Positions 40,804 through 49,331 of a DNA stretch of 51,408 bases are shown in pieces (positions within the stretch are counted from its first letter, which is position 1; each line of letters begins with the position of its first letter). Origin of the DNA: Candidatus Thorarchaeota archaeon. GTDB taxonomy: Archaea > Asgardarchaeota > Thorarchaeia > Thorarchaeales > Thorarchaeaceae. The DNA is taken from NCBI GenBank assembly GCA_016840825.1, contig JAEORN010000254.1, forward strand, positions 1 through 51,408. Reading direction: 5' to 3'. The translations under genes and the position numbers were made by a program. The notes under the pieces were generated by a model. That model worked only from the letters and a program-made list of their open reading frames with translations, searched no databases and was not told the DNA's origin.

Positions 40804-43017
40804 ATGGTCAAGATCAAAGACCCAGATGCAATCAAAAGGCTCATCATGTCAGATGACTATGAGCACAAACGTATCATCAGCATCAGCGCGCACATCGACC
40901 ACGGTAAGACTACCACATCAGACTATCTCATGCGCAGAGCTGGTCTAATGAGTGATGCTGCAGCTGGTCAGGCCCTTATGACTGACAGTGATGAAGAAGA
41001 ACAGGCCCGAGGAATTACAATCTTCACCTCTGTGGTCCTACTGAACTTCGAGATTGAAGGCGAGGAATATCTTGTTCAATTATCTGATACCCCTGGACAC
41101 CTTTCATTTACCGGAGAGGTATCACGTGCACTTCGCGCTAGCGATGGTGCTGTAATTCTAGTGGATGCTTTAGAGGGTGTTATGACCCAGACAGAAACCA
41201 ACATTCGTTTGGCAGTTGGTGGTGAAGCATGTAAACCAGTGCTTTTCATCAACAAGGTTGATAGATTGATCAATGAGCTAAAACTCCCACCAAAGAAGGT
41301 CTATGAGCGAATTGACATCATTATTGCAAAAGTGAACGAGCTGATCAAGAAAGTGGCACCAAAAGGATATGCCTCCGATTGGAAAGTCAACTTTGCTGAG
41401 GGAAGTGTAGCTATTGGTAGCGCTAAGACTGGTTGGGCATTCACGATGAAAACCCTTGAGAAGAAGGGAATCAAGCCAGTTGTTGTCTTTGAGAAGTACA
41501 ATGAGGGAGATGAAAGATGGCTAAGAGAAAACCTTCCCTTAGATGATGCACTTCTTGAGATGATTGTCAAGCATCTTCCCAATCCAAAGGAAGCTCAAAA
41601 ATACAAGATTCCTAGAATATGGAAGGGTGATTTGGAAAGTACTGAAGGGAAAGCTCTGCTGGAATGTGACCCTAATGGACCACTTCTCGGAATGATTACA
41701 AAGATCTTTGTGGATCCAAAGAGCAAAAGACCCACACTAATTGGTCGAGTATTCTCAGGAACTGTCAAGTCAGGACAATCAATACGACTTGTGAACATGA
41801 AACAAAACGTTCCAATCAAGAGATTGGGTGTACAGGAAATCACCGATATTCTACCAATGGATGAAGTTCCAGCTGGTAATCTATTCAGTGTCTTTGGCTT
41901 TATGTGTCCATCAGGTGAGTCATTCGTTGAAGCAGACTCAAACATGTCTGGATTTGAACCAATAGAGTATGCCAGCGAACCCGTCGTAAGTAGAAGTATT
42001 CGACCTGTTGATCCTCAAGACATCGCGAAACTGGGTGATGTGGTATCAAAATGGATCATGGCTGATCCCACAGCTAGCTTCTACCATGATAAAGAATCTG
42101 GCGAGTATCGTTTGAATGGAATCGACCCTCTACAGATTGAGATACTGACCAAACGAATACATGAACAGGTTAAGATCCATGTATCTGAGCCAATCATCGT
42201 ATACCGAGAGAAAATTATTCAACCCGGTGACGAATTCCATACCAAGAGTCCCAATGGTCACAATCGTATTCGTATGCATATCGAACCATTGGATGAAAAG
42301 ACAGTAGACCTAATCAAGAAGAAGAAGATCACGAATGAGATGGGTGACCGTGAACGTGCTGCTATTCTTCGTGATGAAGCAGGCTGGGATGCAAAATTAG
42401 CAAGAAAGATTCTTGACATCTATGAGAGTTCAATTCTGGTTGATGCAATGAGTGGTGTACAACGCTTCGATAGAATCTGGCCTTATGTGCATTCAACTTG
42501 GCGTGAATTCATTGATCAAGGTCCAGTAGCTAGAGAACCCGTCATGGGTGTAAAGGTCGTAATCACAGATGCAACCATTCACAATGACCCAGCTCATACT
42601 GGTTACAATGAAGTTGCAACAATGACTAGTGCTGGTCTGAATATGAGCTTCCTATCTGCTAGACCTGCACTGTATGAACCAGTTCTCAATACGGACATCA
42701 AGACACCTACTGATACACAAGGTGGTGTAATCAAGGTACTGACTGGTCATAGAGGTCAGATTTTGACAATTGAAGCTGAAGAGGACAGTGTGACAGTTAA
42801 AGGAACTCTCCCAACAGCTGAAACCATTGGTATCGCTGATGAATTTCGTAGTGCGACTGCTGGAAGAAGCTTCTTTGGTTATGAATTCAGAGGATTTGAG
42901 CCACTCCCTGGTAATCTGCAGGAAGAGAAGATCCTAGAGATCCGAGAAAGGAAAGGAATGCCTGCAGAAATGCCAAGTATGAGCTCATGGAGTAGATGGA
43001 TATACAAACGAACGTAA
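40804..43017 (+). CDS. fusA: Translation elongation factor 2 (aEF-2) with altered diphthamide loop
   Basis: A 737-residue translocase GTPase of the EF-2/EF-G family. G1 AHIDHGKTT (29-37), switch I ARGITI, G3 DTPGH and G4 NKVD are intact, and the domain order is that of aEF-2. In domain IV the loop normally reading H-x-D-x-x-H-R-G-P-A-Q is here HNDPAHTGYNEVAT: the modifiable His (His598) is kept but the following R-G-P/G-A/G-Q is lost. The C terminus (SSWSRWIYKRT) also departs from the canonical. It may be the dph-independent paralogue described in Asgard archaea, or the only EF-2. ATG start with a two-hairpin leader. Confidence 0.92.
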   Translation: MVKIKDPDAIKRLIMSDDYEHKRIISISAHIDHGKTTTSDYLMRRAGLMSDAAAGQALMTDSDEEEQARGITIFTSVVLLNFEIEGEEYLVQLSDTPGHLSFTGEVSRALRASDGAVILVDALEGVMTQTETNIRLAVGGEACKPVLFINKVDRLINELKLPPKKVYERIDIIIAKVNELIKKVAPKGYASDWKVNFAEGSVAIGSAKTGWAFTMKTLEKKGIKPVVVFEKYNEGDERWLRENLPLDDALLEMIVKHLPNPKEAQKYKIPRIWKGDLESTEGKALLECDPNGPLLGMITKIFVDPKSKRPTLIGRVFSGTVKSGQSIRLVNMKQNVPIKRLGVQEITDILPMDEVPAGNLFSVFGFMCPSGESFVEADSNMSGFEPIEYASEPVVSRSIRPVDPQDIAKLGDVVSKWIMADPTASFYHDKESGEYRLNGIDPLQIEILTKRIHEQVKIHVSEPIIVYREKIIQPGDEFHTKSPNGHNRIRMHIEPLDEKTVDLIKKKKITNEMGDRERAAILRDEAGWDAKLARKILDIYESSILVDAMSGVQRFDRIWPYVHSTWREFIDQGPVAREPVMGVKVVITDATIHNDPAHTGYNEVATMTSAGLNMSFLSARPALYEPVLNTDIKTPTDTQGGVIKVLTGHRGQILTIEAEEDSVTVKGTLPTAETIGIADEFRSATAGRSFFGYEFRGFEPLPGNLQEEKILEIRERKGMPAEMPSMSSWSRWIYKRT

Positions 43018-43032
43018 TTGTTCTAGACTAAT

Positions 43033-43070
43033 GGTGGCGCTTCAGAGCGTCACCTGTTTCTTCTTTTTTA
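43033..43070 (+). terminator. Intrinsic terminator after EF-2
   Basis: GGTGGCGCT-TCAG-AGCGTCACC (43033-43054) forms a 9-bp stem with one G-T pair and is followed by TGTTTCTTCTTTTTTA, a classic hairpin plus T-run just after the EF-2 stop codon. Confidence 0.8.
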
Positions 43071-43114
43071 GCAAATCTATTTGTACACTTAGTATTCCCT
43101 AGGCTAGAGCAAAA

Positions 43115-44449
43115 ATGAAATTCGATGTGGAGAAAGAGCTTGAGAAATTGGTTTCTTATGATACAGTGAATGATCCCCGTATCGATAAACGACCCTCAGA
43201 TGAGTGTGCAGGATATATCAATCGACGATTGGAGGATTTTGGTTTCATAACGGATCGAATTGAATCAGGAGGTTACTATACCTCATTTGGTAGGAGAGGA
43301 CAGGGACAATTCAAGATTCTATTCCTTGCTCACTATGATGTTGTTCCAACAGGTAGTGGCTGGAAGACAGATCCTTTCTCCCTTCATATAGACGGTGATA
43401 GAGCCTATGGACGAGGTACTTGTGATAACAAGGGCAATATCGTTTCGATGTTGAAGCTCGCAGAATCCTACGATGCATCACCTTTGGAATGTATGCTAAT
43501 GTTAGCGGCATCTGGAGATGAAGAAATAGGAGGATCTAATGGAGCTCAGCCTCTCATGGAATATCTCCAGAAGAATGGATTATTTCCTGATTACATAGTA
43601 ATAGCTGATGGTATCAATCAGGTCATCATTCATAGAAGAAGGAACATCCTCCCGGCAATAATCAAAGCCAAGCAGGAAATAGCTAAGATTCGTGGAAAAG
43701 AGGAAACTGTCCGTTTTGAGACTACGATTTATGGGAGCGATTCCAGACATTCCGCATATCAGCGTCCTGGTGTAGATCGACATGCCCTTCTTGCGGCTTC
43801 CAAGTATCTCGATCTGAATGGATATACAGTTGTAAAAGGAATAAGAGGTGATTTTGTCAAAACCAATGTAATACCCGAATGGGTAGAACTCGATGTTATT
43901 CACCCCGATTCCGAAGGAGATGAAATAGAATACGATGAATCTCTGACTGGATTGGTTCGTGCTCTTCTTCCTCTGGCCTCAGCATCATTTCCGACTGAAT
44001 ATTCTGACCTTGGAACGGTGATATCTCCCAATCTTTTCGAACTCGAAGGTGATTTGTGGACCTTATACTGTGATATACGTTCAATGACAAATGATGGCGA
44101 ATCAATAGAGAGAGCTTTTGCCAAAGCATTGGAAGGAAGGGTTGAAGTGTTCTCTTTGAAGGTGCATGACGGTATCGGATATGTGAACTCAAATACAGAT
44201 TCGAAGTTGATTCGTGCAGCTGAATGGGCCCTACAAAAAGAAGGCATAAATTACAAATTGATAGAGGGCTATGGAGCTTCAGACTCTCGGTATTTTGCAG
44301 GGAAAGGGTCCGATCTATTTGATTTTGGTCCGCGAGGTGATAATCTACACGGTCCGAATGAGTGGGTTTCACTTTCTTCTCTTGAGGAGAATGCACGATT
44401 CTTTTACACTCTTATGGAAGTACTTCTGAGAAATCCTCTGTCCCACTGA
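43115..44449 (+). CDS. M20 family metallopeptidase (ArgE/DapE/CPG2-like)
   Basis: A 444-residue dinuclear zinc hydrolase. LFLAHYDVVPTGSGWKTDPF has the first ligand His and the Asp three residues on, YGRGTCDNKGN holds the bridging Asp, and AASGDEEIGGSNG has the general-base Glu pair. The later part contains a dimerisation domain and a C-terminal ligand His near HGPNEWVS. These enzymes cleave N-acyl amino acids or peptides; the substrate cannot be assigned. It starts 66 bases after the EF-2 terminator and converges with ileS. Confidence 0.9.
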   Translation: MKFDVEKELEKLVSYDTVNDPRIDKRPSDECAGYINRRLEDFGFITDRIESGGYYTSFGRRGQGQFKILFLAHYDVVPTGSGWKTDPFSLHIDGDRAYGRGTCDNKGNIVSMLKLAESYDASPLECMLMLAASGDEEIGGSNGAQPLMEYLQKNGLFPDYIVIADGINQVIIHRRRNILPAIIKAKQEIAKIRGKEETVRFETTIYGSDSRHSAYQRPGVDRHALLAASKYLDLNGYTVVKGIRGDFVKTNVIPEWVELDVIHPDSEGDEIEYDESLTGLVRALLPLASASFPTEYSDLGTVISPNLFELEGDLWTLYCDIRSMTNDGESIERAFAKALEGRVEVFSLKVHDGIGYVNSNTDSKLIRAAEWALQKEGINYKLIEGYGASDSRYFAGKGSDLFDFGPRGDNLHGPNEWVSLSSLEENARFFYTLMEVLLRNPLSH

Positions 44450-44462
44450 TTTTCGGAAAATC
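44448..44462. repeat. Palindrome at the convergent 3' ends of the M20 and ileS genes
   Basis: GATTTTC-G-GAAAATC is a perfect 7-1-7 palindrome that includes the last two bases of the M20 stop codon and lies 20 bases from the ileS stop codon on the other strand. A dual terminator or processing signal is possible. Confidence 0.35.
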
Positions 44463-44481
44463 TGATAACCCCTGTGAGGAT

Positions 44482-47400
44482 TTACTTCTCATTTGGGGTT
44501 ATAGCTAAATCGAGTTTTTCGTCATCGAAGGTGTAGGTAGCTTTGAATTTACCTGCAGGATTCTTAACCTTCTTCAATTCAATAGTCAATGTTTCAGCTA
44601 AGATGTATTGCATATGAGATTCTACAGCGTCTGATAGTTTGCTACTAGACGAATATTGCACTTCTATCTCATCATTGATATTAAGTTCAGAGGTCTTTCT
44701 CAAATCCTGAACTCTACGTACGAAATCCCGTGCTAGTCCTTCAAGTTCAAGTGCGGGAGTGATCTCAGTCGTCAGGGATGCAACATATGAACCTTCAGAA
44801 GCTGTTGAGAATCCTTTCTTTGCTTCAACTTTCACTTCGACCTCATCAGGCAAGATTTCTAGCGTTTCACCATCGACTTCTACTTTGACAGGATCCCCTG
44901 CTTGCAGCTTAGTAGATGTTTCCTTCGCATCAAGTTCTAGAATTGCCTTCCTGATAGCAGGGAATCTAGGCCCATATTTCTGACCAAGCTGTTTTGGCAA
45001 TGGCTTGAGCTCATAGTTGATAACTTCTGATACAACATCTAATAGACGAACAGTCTTTACATTCAGTTCATCGCTGAGAACATCTTCATAGCGCGAAACG
45101 ATCTCCCGTTCTTTGTCCAAACCAACAGAGAAAGCGATTTCTCCTAGAGGTTGTCGGAGTTTCACATTTGCCTTATTCCTTGCCGCATGACCCAATGATA
45201 CTAGTCGAAGGACTAAGTCCATCTCGGTATTCAGGTCCTGGTCAATGGCTTTCAGGTCACCTACCGGCCACTTACAATGGTGAACACTCTCAGGTGCTTT
45301 TGAGTCTACACTTCGGGTTAGATTTTGATACATAACCTCTGATACAAAGGGCACAAAAGGTGCAAGCAAACGTGATAGAGTTGAAAGAACCTTGTATAGT
45401 GTATCGTATGCTGCATTCTTATCTAGCATTATCTCCTTACTCTCAGTTTTCTCTGCCCAGAAACGTCGACGGCTTCTTCTGAGATACCAATTACTTAGCT
45501 GGTCGATAAAGCGATCTACTTCAGCTGTCGCCATATTTGGTTCATATGATTCCAAATAGTTTGTGACACTTCTAACTAACTCGTTCAATCTTGATAATAT
45601 CCACTTATCCAATGGACTTGGTGATTTCTTCAAGTCATTTCTTGGATTCCATCCATCTATATTCGCATAAGTAACAAAGAAGGAGTAGACATTCCATAGT
45701 GGTATGAGAAACTGTCTCCTTACCTCATCTGCACGGTGATATCCAAAACCCAAGTCTTTCTCAGGTTTATGATCACAATACAGCCATCGCATCACATCGA
45801 CACCCATCTTATTAGCGGCATCATCGAATTCTACCATATTTCCCCAAGACTTATGCATAGGCCTACCATCTTCAGCTACAAGTGTGGCATATGTAAACAC
45901 ATCTTTGAATGGTGCCTTTCTTTCAAGTATTGTACTCATAGCGAGAAGGCTATAGAACCAATTTCGAAACTGCCCTGGGAAACTCTCACTGATCAGCTCT
46001 GCTGGGAACCAAGTCTTCCAATAGTTTCTATCCGAATTATATCGTAAGGTGCTCATTGCTACAATTCCCGCATCAAGCCAGGGATTCCCCACATCTTGGA
46101 TTCTCTTCATAGATTGATTGCATTTTTTGCATTTTATTTCGACTGCATCAATGAATGGTCTATGTGGCGAGTGTCCTTCGAATATATCCCATCCCGATGT
46201 AGCGCGCTCCTGCAGCTCTTCCTTGCTTCCTATCACCTCAAAACCACCACAGCTTGAACACTCCCATATGGGTAGAGCGAGACCCCAATACCTCTTCTTA
46301 GATATCATCCAATCATCCATGTTCCTTAGCCAATCTAACTCTCTTTCTTTGCCAAATGATGGATACCAGTTTGTCTGATCTATGACGACCTCCATTATCT
46401 GATATCGTAGATTCTCTTTCTTCTGCTTCTCGGTCACATCTTCGTATGGGATGTCAAACTTCTTCCCCATTGAGATGAACCATTCATCCACGAGTCGAAA
46501 GACTAATTCCTCTTGACATCTCCAACATACAGGATATCTGTGAGTGTAATCCTTTACGGAATAGGTTAATCCTTTCTTTTTGAGATCATCAAAGATTGGT
46601 TTACGAACATCATTTACGTTCATTCCTGATAGCCAATCATAGCCATCAAGAAATATCCCATTTTCAGATAGTGGAGCTATCACTGCAAGGTTCTCTTCTT
46701 TAGAGAGTTGGAAGTCCTCTGCACCACATCCTGGTGCAATGTGAACAATTCCGGTACCTTCTTCTTCGCCAACCTCATCCCATAGGACAACTCTGTGATT
46801 TCCAGACACTCCAGCATCTTTCTGAGCTGGTAGCTCGTCAAAAGGACCATTATAGATCCATCCATCCATATCTGCACCATAGAGTTCCTCCTCTACCACG
46901 TAATCGCCCTTCAACATATGAAGAGTGCCTCGGCTCAAGTAGAGTATCTCATCGTTTTGGCGGACCTTTACATACATTAAATCTGAGCCAACAGCTGCCG
47001 CAACATTGCTACTGAGTGTCCATGGAGTTGTTGTCCAAACAAGAAGACTTTCTCCATCTCTATTGACTAGCGGAAATCTCAGGGTTATGCTAGGATGCGT
47101 GAGTTCACGATAACCTTCGGTAACTATCTCGTGTTGACTGATTCCGGTTCCACATCGTGCACACCAAGGAATGACATCCCTGCCCTTGTATACCCATCCT
47201 CTATCGTGACAAGACTTTAAGACACTCCATATAGTGTAGTTATTCTCTTCTGAGAATGTGAAGTATGACCCTCCCAATTCAGGCATTCCCAATCTACCAA
47301 CAAGCTCCTCAACCGTACCGGTGACTGGCCCTTCAACACCTTCAATGGTTATCGTCTTTAGGGGATCCTTCCCTAATTCTTCATGCAGAAGATTCAAAGT

Positions 47401-47853
47401 TTCAAGATTATTCCAATCCATCCAATACCCAAGACGTATACTCTGTTCTGTTTGTCTAGCTGCATATTTCAGAACCCGTTGCTTGCAAAGTAGTATGAAT
47501 TTTTCAAGTCCAAATTCCTCTATATCTCGCTTGCTTTTAAAATCCATATCACGTTCTACATTGACTTCAACCCAAAGCCCCTGACAATCAAAGCCATTCT
47601 GATATCTCGTGCGATGACCTTGCATTGCTTTGAATCTGTTATAGAGATCCTTGTAAGTGCGCCCCCATCCATGATGTACACCCATGGGATTGTTTGCGGT
47701 TATTGGCCCATCAAGGAATGACCATATAGGATCTTTTGCCCTCAATTTCCTTAGTTTATCAAATGCTTGAGTTTTTTCCCAAAATTCTAATATTTCCTCT
47801 TCTTGAGCAATGAAATCGACTTGATTTGGTACTGGCTTGAACATTGGTATCAC
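44482..47853 (-). CDS. ileS: Isoleucyl-tRNA synthetase, divergent class I motifs
   Basis: A 1123-residue class Ia synthetase that charges tRNA-Ile and edits valine. The Rossmann core and editing domain pattern are those of IleRS (NGFDCQGLWVEVNVE, WTTTPWTLSSN, GCGAEDFQLS). The HIGH box is replaced by HHGW in NNPMGVHHGWGRT (about 60-63), and the KMSKS box reads MHKSWGN (about 665). Four cysteine pairs (CARC, CWRC, CSSC, CKKC) are candidate zinc sites. This HHGW/MHKSWGN combination is known to me mainly from certain bacterial IleRS lineages, so transfer or a distinct archaeal clade are both possible. ATG start. Confidence 0.93.
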   Translation of the reverse strand: MIPMFKPVPNQVDFIAQEEEILEFWEKTQAFDKLRKLRAKDPIWSFLDGPITANNPMGVHHGWGRTYKDLYNRFKAMQGHRTRYQNGFDCQGLWVEVNVERDMDFKSKRDIEEFGLEKFILLCKQRVLKYAARQTEQSIRLGYWMDWNNLETLNLLHEELGKDPLKTITIEGVEGPVTGTVEELVGRLGMPELGGSYFTFSEENNYTIWSVLKSCHDRGWVYKGRDVIPWCARCGTGISQHEIVTEGYRELTHPSITLRFPLVNRDGESLLVWTTTPWTLSSNVAAAVGSDLMYVKVRQNDEILYLSRGTLHMLKGDYVVEEELYGADMDGWIYNGPFDELPAQKDAGVSGNHRVVLWDEVGEEEGTGIVHIAPGCGAEDFQLSKEENLAVIAPLSENGIFLDGYDWLSGMNVNDVRKPIFDDLKKKGLTYSVKDYTHRYPVCWRCQEELVFRLVDEWFISMGKKFDIPYEDVTEKQKKENLRYQIMEVVIDQTNWYPSFGKERELDWLRNMDDWMISKKRYWGLALPIWECSSCGGFEVIGSKEELQERATSGWDIFEGHSPHRPFIDAVEIKCKKCNQSMKRIQDVGNPWLDAGIVAMSTLRYNSDRNYWKTWFPAELISESFPGQFRNWFYSLLAMSTILERKAPFKDVFTYATLVAEDGRPMHKSWGNMVEFDDAANKMGVDVMRWLYCDHKPEKDLGFGYHRADEVRRQFLIPLWNVYSFFVTYANIDGWNPRNDLKKSPSPLDKWILSRLNELVRSVTNYLESYEPNMATAEVDRFIDQLSNWYLRRSRRRFWAEKTESKEIMLDKNAAYDTLYKVLSTLSRLLAPFVPFVSEVMYQNLTRSVDSKAPESVHHCKWPVGDLKAIDQDLNTEMDLVLRLVSLGHAARNKANVKLRQPLGEIAFSVGLDKEREIVSRYEDVLSDELNVKTVRLLDVVSEVINYELKPLPKQLGQKYGPRFPAIRKAILELDAKETSTKLQAGDPVKVEVDGETLEILPDEVEVKVEAKKGFSTASEGSYVASLTTEITPALELEGLARDFVRRVQDLRKTSELNINDEIEVQYSSSSKLSDAVESHMQYILAETLTIELKKVKNPAGKFKATYTFDDEKLDLAITPNEK

Positions 47854-48205
47854 TAACCTTGTTTTCGAGAATGACTATTGCGTTCAAAATCAACATCGAG
47901 ATAATAATTGGATAAGGATGTCATCCGTAGTTTCATCTTGTGCAACTTTGAATGCTCATCAGAATAGCTACCAGGCACGCAAGTAGAGAATGGACTACAA
48001 AGTGGTTCATATGTGCTAATGAATTTGGCAATCCATCCTTTTCACCTGATTAATTACTCACACATCGTTGTCAACTCCGTTAAAAACCTTAGGCTAAATG
48101 ATGTTGACCATATTATGATCAGAATGTAGGTGCAACCAACACTTAATTGGCACTTGAATTTCTAAATCAATTGGATACAAATTATTCTGACCGTGGTGAG
48201 CTAAT
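47854..48205. other. 352-base gap between ileS and the gene at 48206
   Basis: No open frame or strong hairpin is evident. The gap must carry the promoters of two divergent genes. GTTAAAAACCTTAGGCTAAATG around 48078-48099 is the best rightward BRE/TATA-like sequence but lies about 110 bases from the start codon. No T-box-like or tRNA-binding element was recognised ahead of ileS. Confidence 0.5.
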
Positions 48206-48877
48206 ATGAGTAGTTTAGAAGAAAGATCCTTAGACAATCTTGCTGATGTCGTATATAACGTGATGTGGCAAGACCTTCTTGAAATCTTTAGGGTGATATA
48301 CAAGAAAATGGAGTCAGAGGGCAAAGAGGCCGTGAAGCTTGCATTTGAATCAGCTAGAACTAGATTCATTGAAGGTCCCTTCGCTGATTATGTCGAAGTA
48401 CGATGGGGTATGAATCTTTGTGTCCACTGTAATGACGATAATATCGAGAAAAATGGTATTGCATATGTAAAACCGAATGGCGATGGACTTGAATTCAATC
48501 AGTGCCTGAACTGTCGAATTGGCATTCTCTACGATTTAGTCACAGCAAAAGCAACTATGGATAGTTATGTGATTGGACTTGGAAATCCCGGGCAATTCAA
48601 TGGTATGTCCTTTTTCTGGGTGTCAATTGGACCCAACGAAATGAAATCATTCCAGCCTGTCTATGAAGTCGTAAAAGATGGACAATGGATCGGTTCTGTA
48701 TCATTAGATACTGAGTATCATACTCGCTTCTTACCCTTTGAATCAATGCTAGAATCTAACACTAGAGGCTCTCAAGAACCTTGGACAGACAACATTCCCC
48801 CCGATCTCCAAGAGGCAATTAATCAATTCATTTCTGTGGCAAAAGAACAGATTGAGGTAGCTCTCGCGATCAAATGA
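48206..48877 (+). CDS. Putative zinc-site protein of unknown function
   Basis: A 223-residue protein. A helical N terminus leads into a beta-rich region with two CxxC pairs, CVHC (about 72-75) and CLNC (about 99-102), spaced like a structural zinc site. The C-terminal half (IGLGNPGQFNGMSFFWVSIG) is alpha/beta with no recognised catalytic motif. The ATG has GGTGAG about 5 bases upstream. It is followed after 13 bases by the MazG-like gene, so the two are probably co-transcribed. Family unknown. Confidence 0.72.
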   Translation: MSSLEERSLDNLADVVYNVMWQDLLEIFRVIYKKMESEGKEAVKLAFESARTRFIEGPFADYVEVRWGMNLCVHCNDDNIEKNGIAYVKPNGDGLEFNQCLNCRIGILYDLVTAKATMDSYVIGLGNPGQFNGMSFFWVSIGPNEMKSFQPVYEVVKDGQWIGSVSLDTEYHTRFLPFESMLESNTRGSQEPWTDNIPPDLQEAINQFISVAKEQIEVALAIK

Positions 48878-48890
48878 ATTCTATTGGTGG

Positions 48891-49202
48891 GTGATTTCTA
48901 TACCAGAAGAGAAGCTTGTCAGAGATGGAATTCCTGAAATAATTGAAAAATCCGGAGGGGCACCCAAGTTACGTATTGCGACTGGTGAGGAATTGGATCT
49001 ATTCCTACGTATGAAAATCGTCGAAGAAGCTCAGGAACTCCTTGAAACCGGTGACATTGATGAGATTGTAGACATTTATGAGGCGTTAGAAAGCTTTGCA
49101 GTTCATAGAAAAGTTGACAGTGGTTTACTAGAAACACAGAAACTAGCAAAGAAATTAGCTCGTGGAAGCTTTACAAAAGGCTTTGTTTTAGAAATCGAAT
49201 GA
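48891..49202 (+). CDS. MazG-like (phosphoribosyl-ATP pyrophosphohydrolase-like) nucleotide pyrophosphatase
   Basis: A 103-residue all-alpha NTP pyrophosphohydrolase-like protein. KLVRDGIPEIIEK near the N terminus and the metal-binding KIVEEAQELLE...IDEIVDIYEAL, with EExxE and ExxD patterns, place it in the MazG/HisE superfamily. Such proteins remove aberrant NTPs. The start is GTG. It follows a zinc-site protein gene closely. Confidence 0.85.
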   Translation: MISIPEEKLVRDGIPEIIEKSGGAPKLRIATGEELDLFLRMKIVEEAQELLETGDIDEIVDIYEALESFAVHRKVDSGLLETQKLAKKLARGSFTKGFVLEIE

Positions 49203-49284
49203 TGCACTTGTATCTTCCCCCTTATCATACTCTGAAACATCGGACAAAGGTTATATTCTAATTTTTTCCGAAAAAAGGAAGAAT

Positions 49285-49324
49285 ACCACCCTGTCTAGTG
49301 GTGGTTCCATGTGGTCATGGAGTG
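49285..49324 (+). promoter_or_regulatory. Two hairpins overlapping the ribosome site of the radical-SAM gene
   Basis: ACCACC/GGTGGT (49285-49305) and CCATG-TGGT-CATGG (49307-49320) lie directly before the start. The 3' strand of the second hairpin overlaps GGAG (49319-49322), the ribosome site, so folding would hide it. A TATA-like GGTTATATTC lies around 49248-49258. Confidence 0.35.
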
Positions 49325-49331
49325 AATGATA

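Noticed and set aside
41595..41945. Antisense open frame within EF-2
   Set aside because: It is a shadow of the strongly conserved EF-2 frame and lacks a ribosome site.
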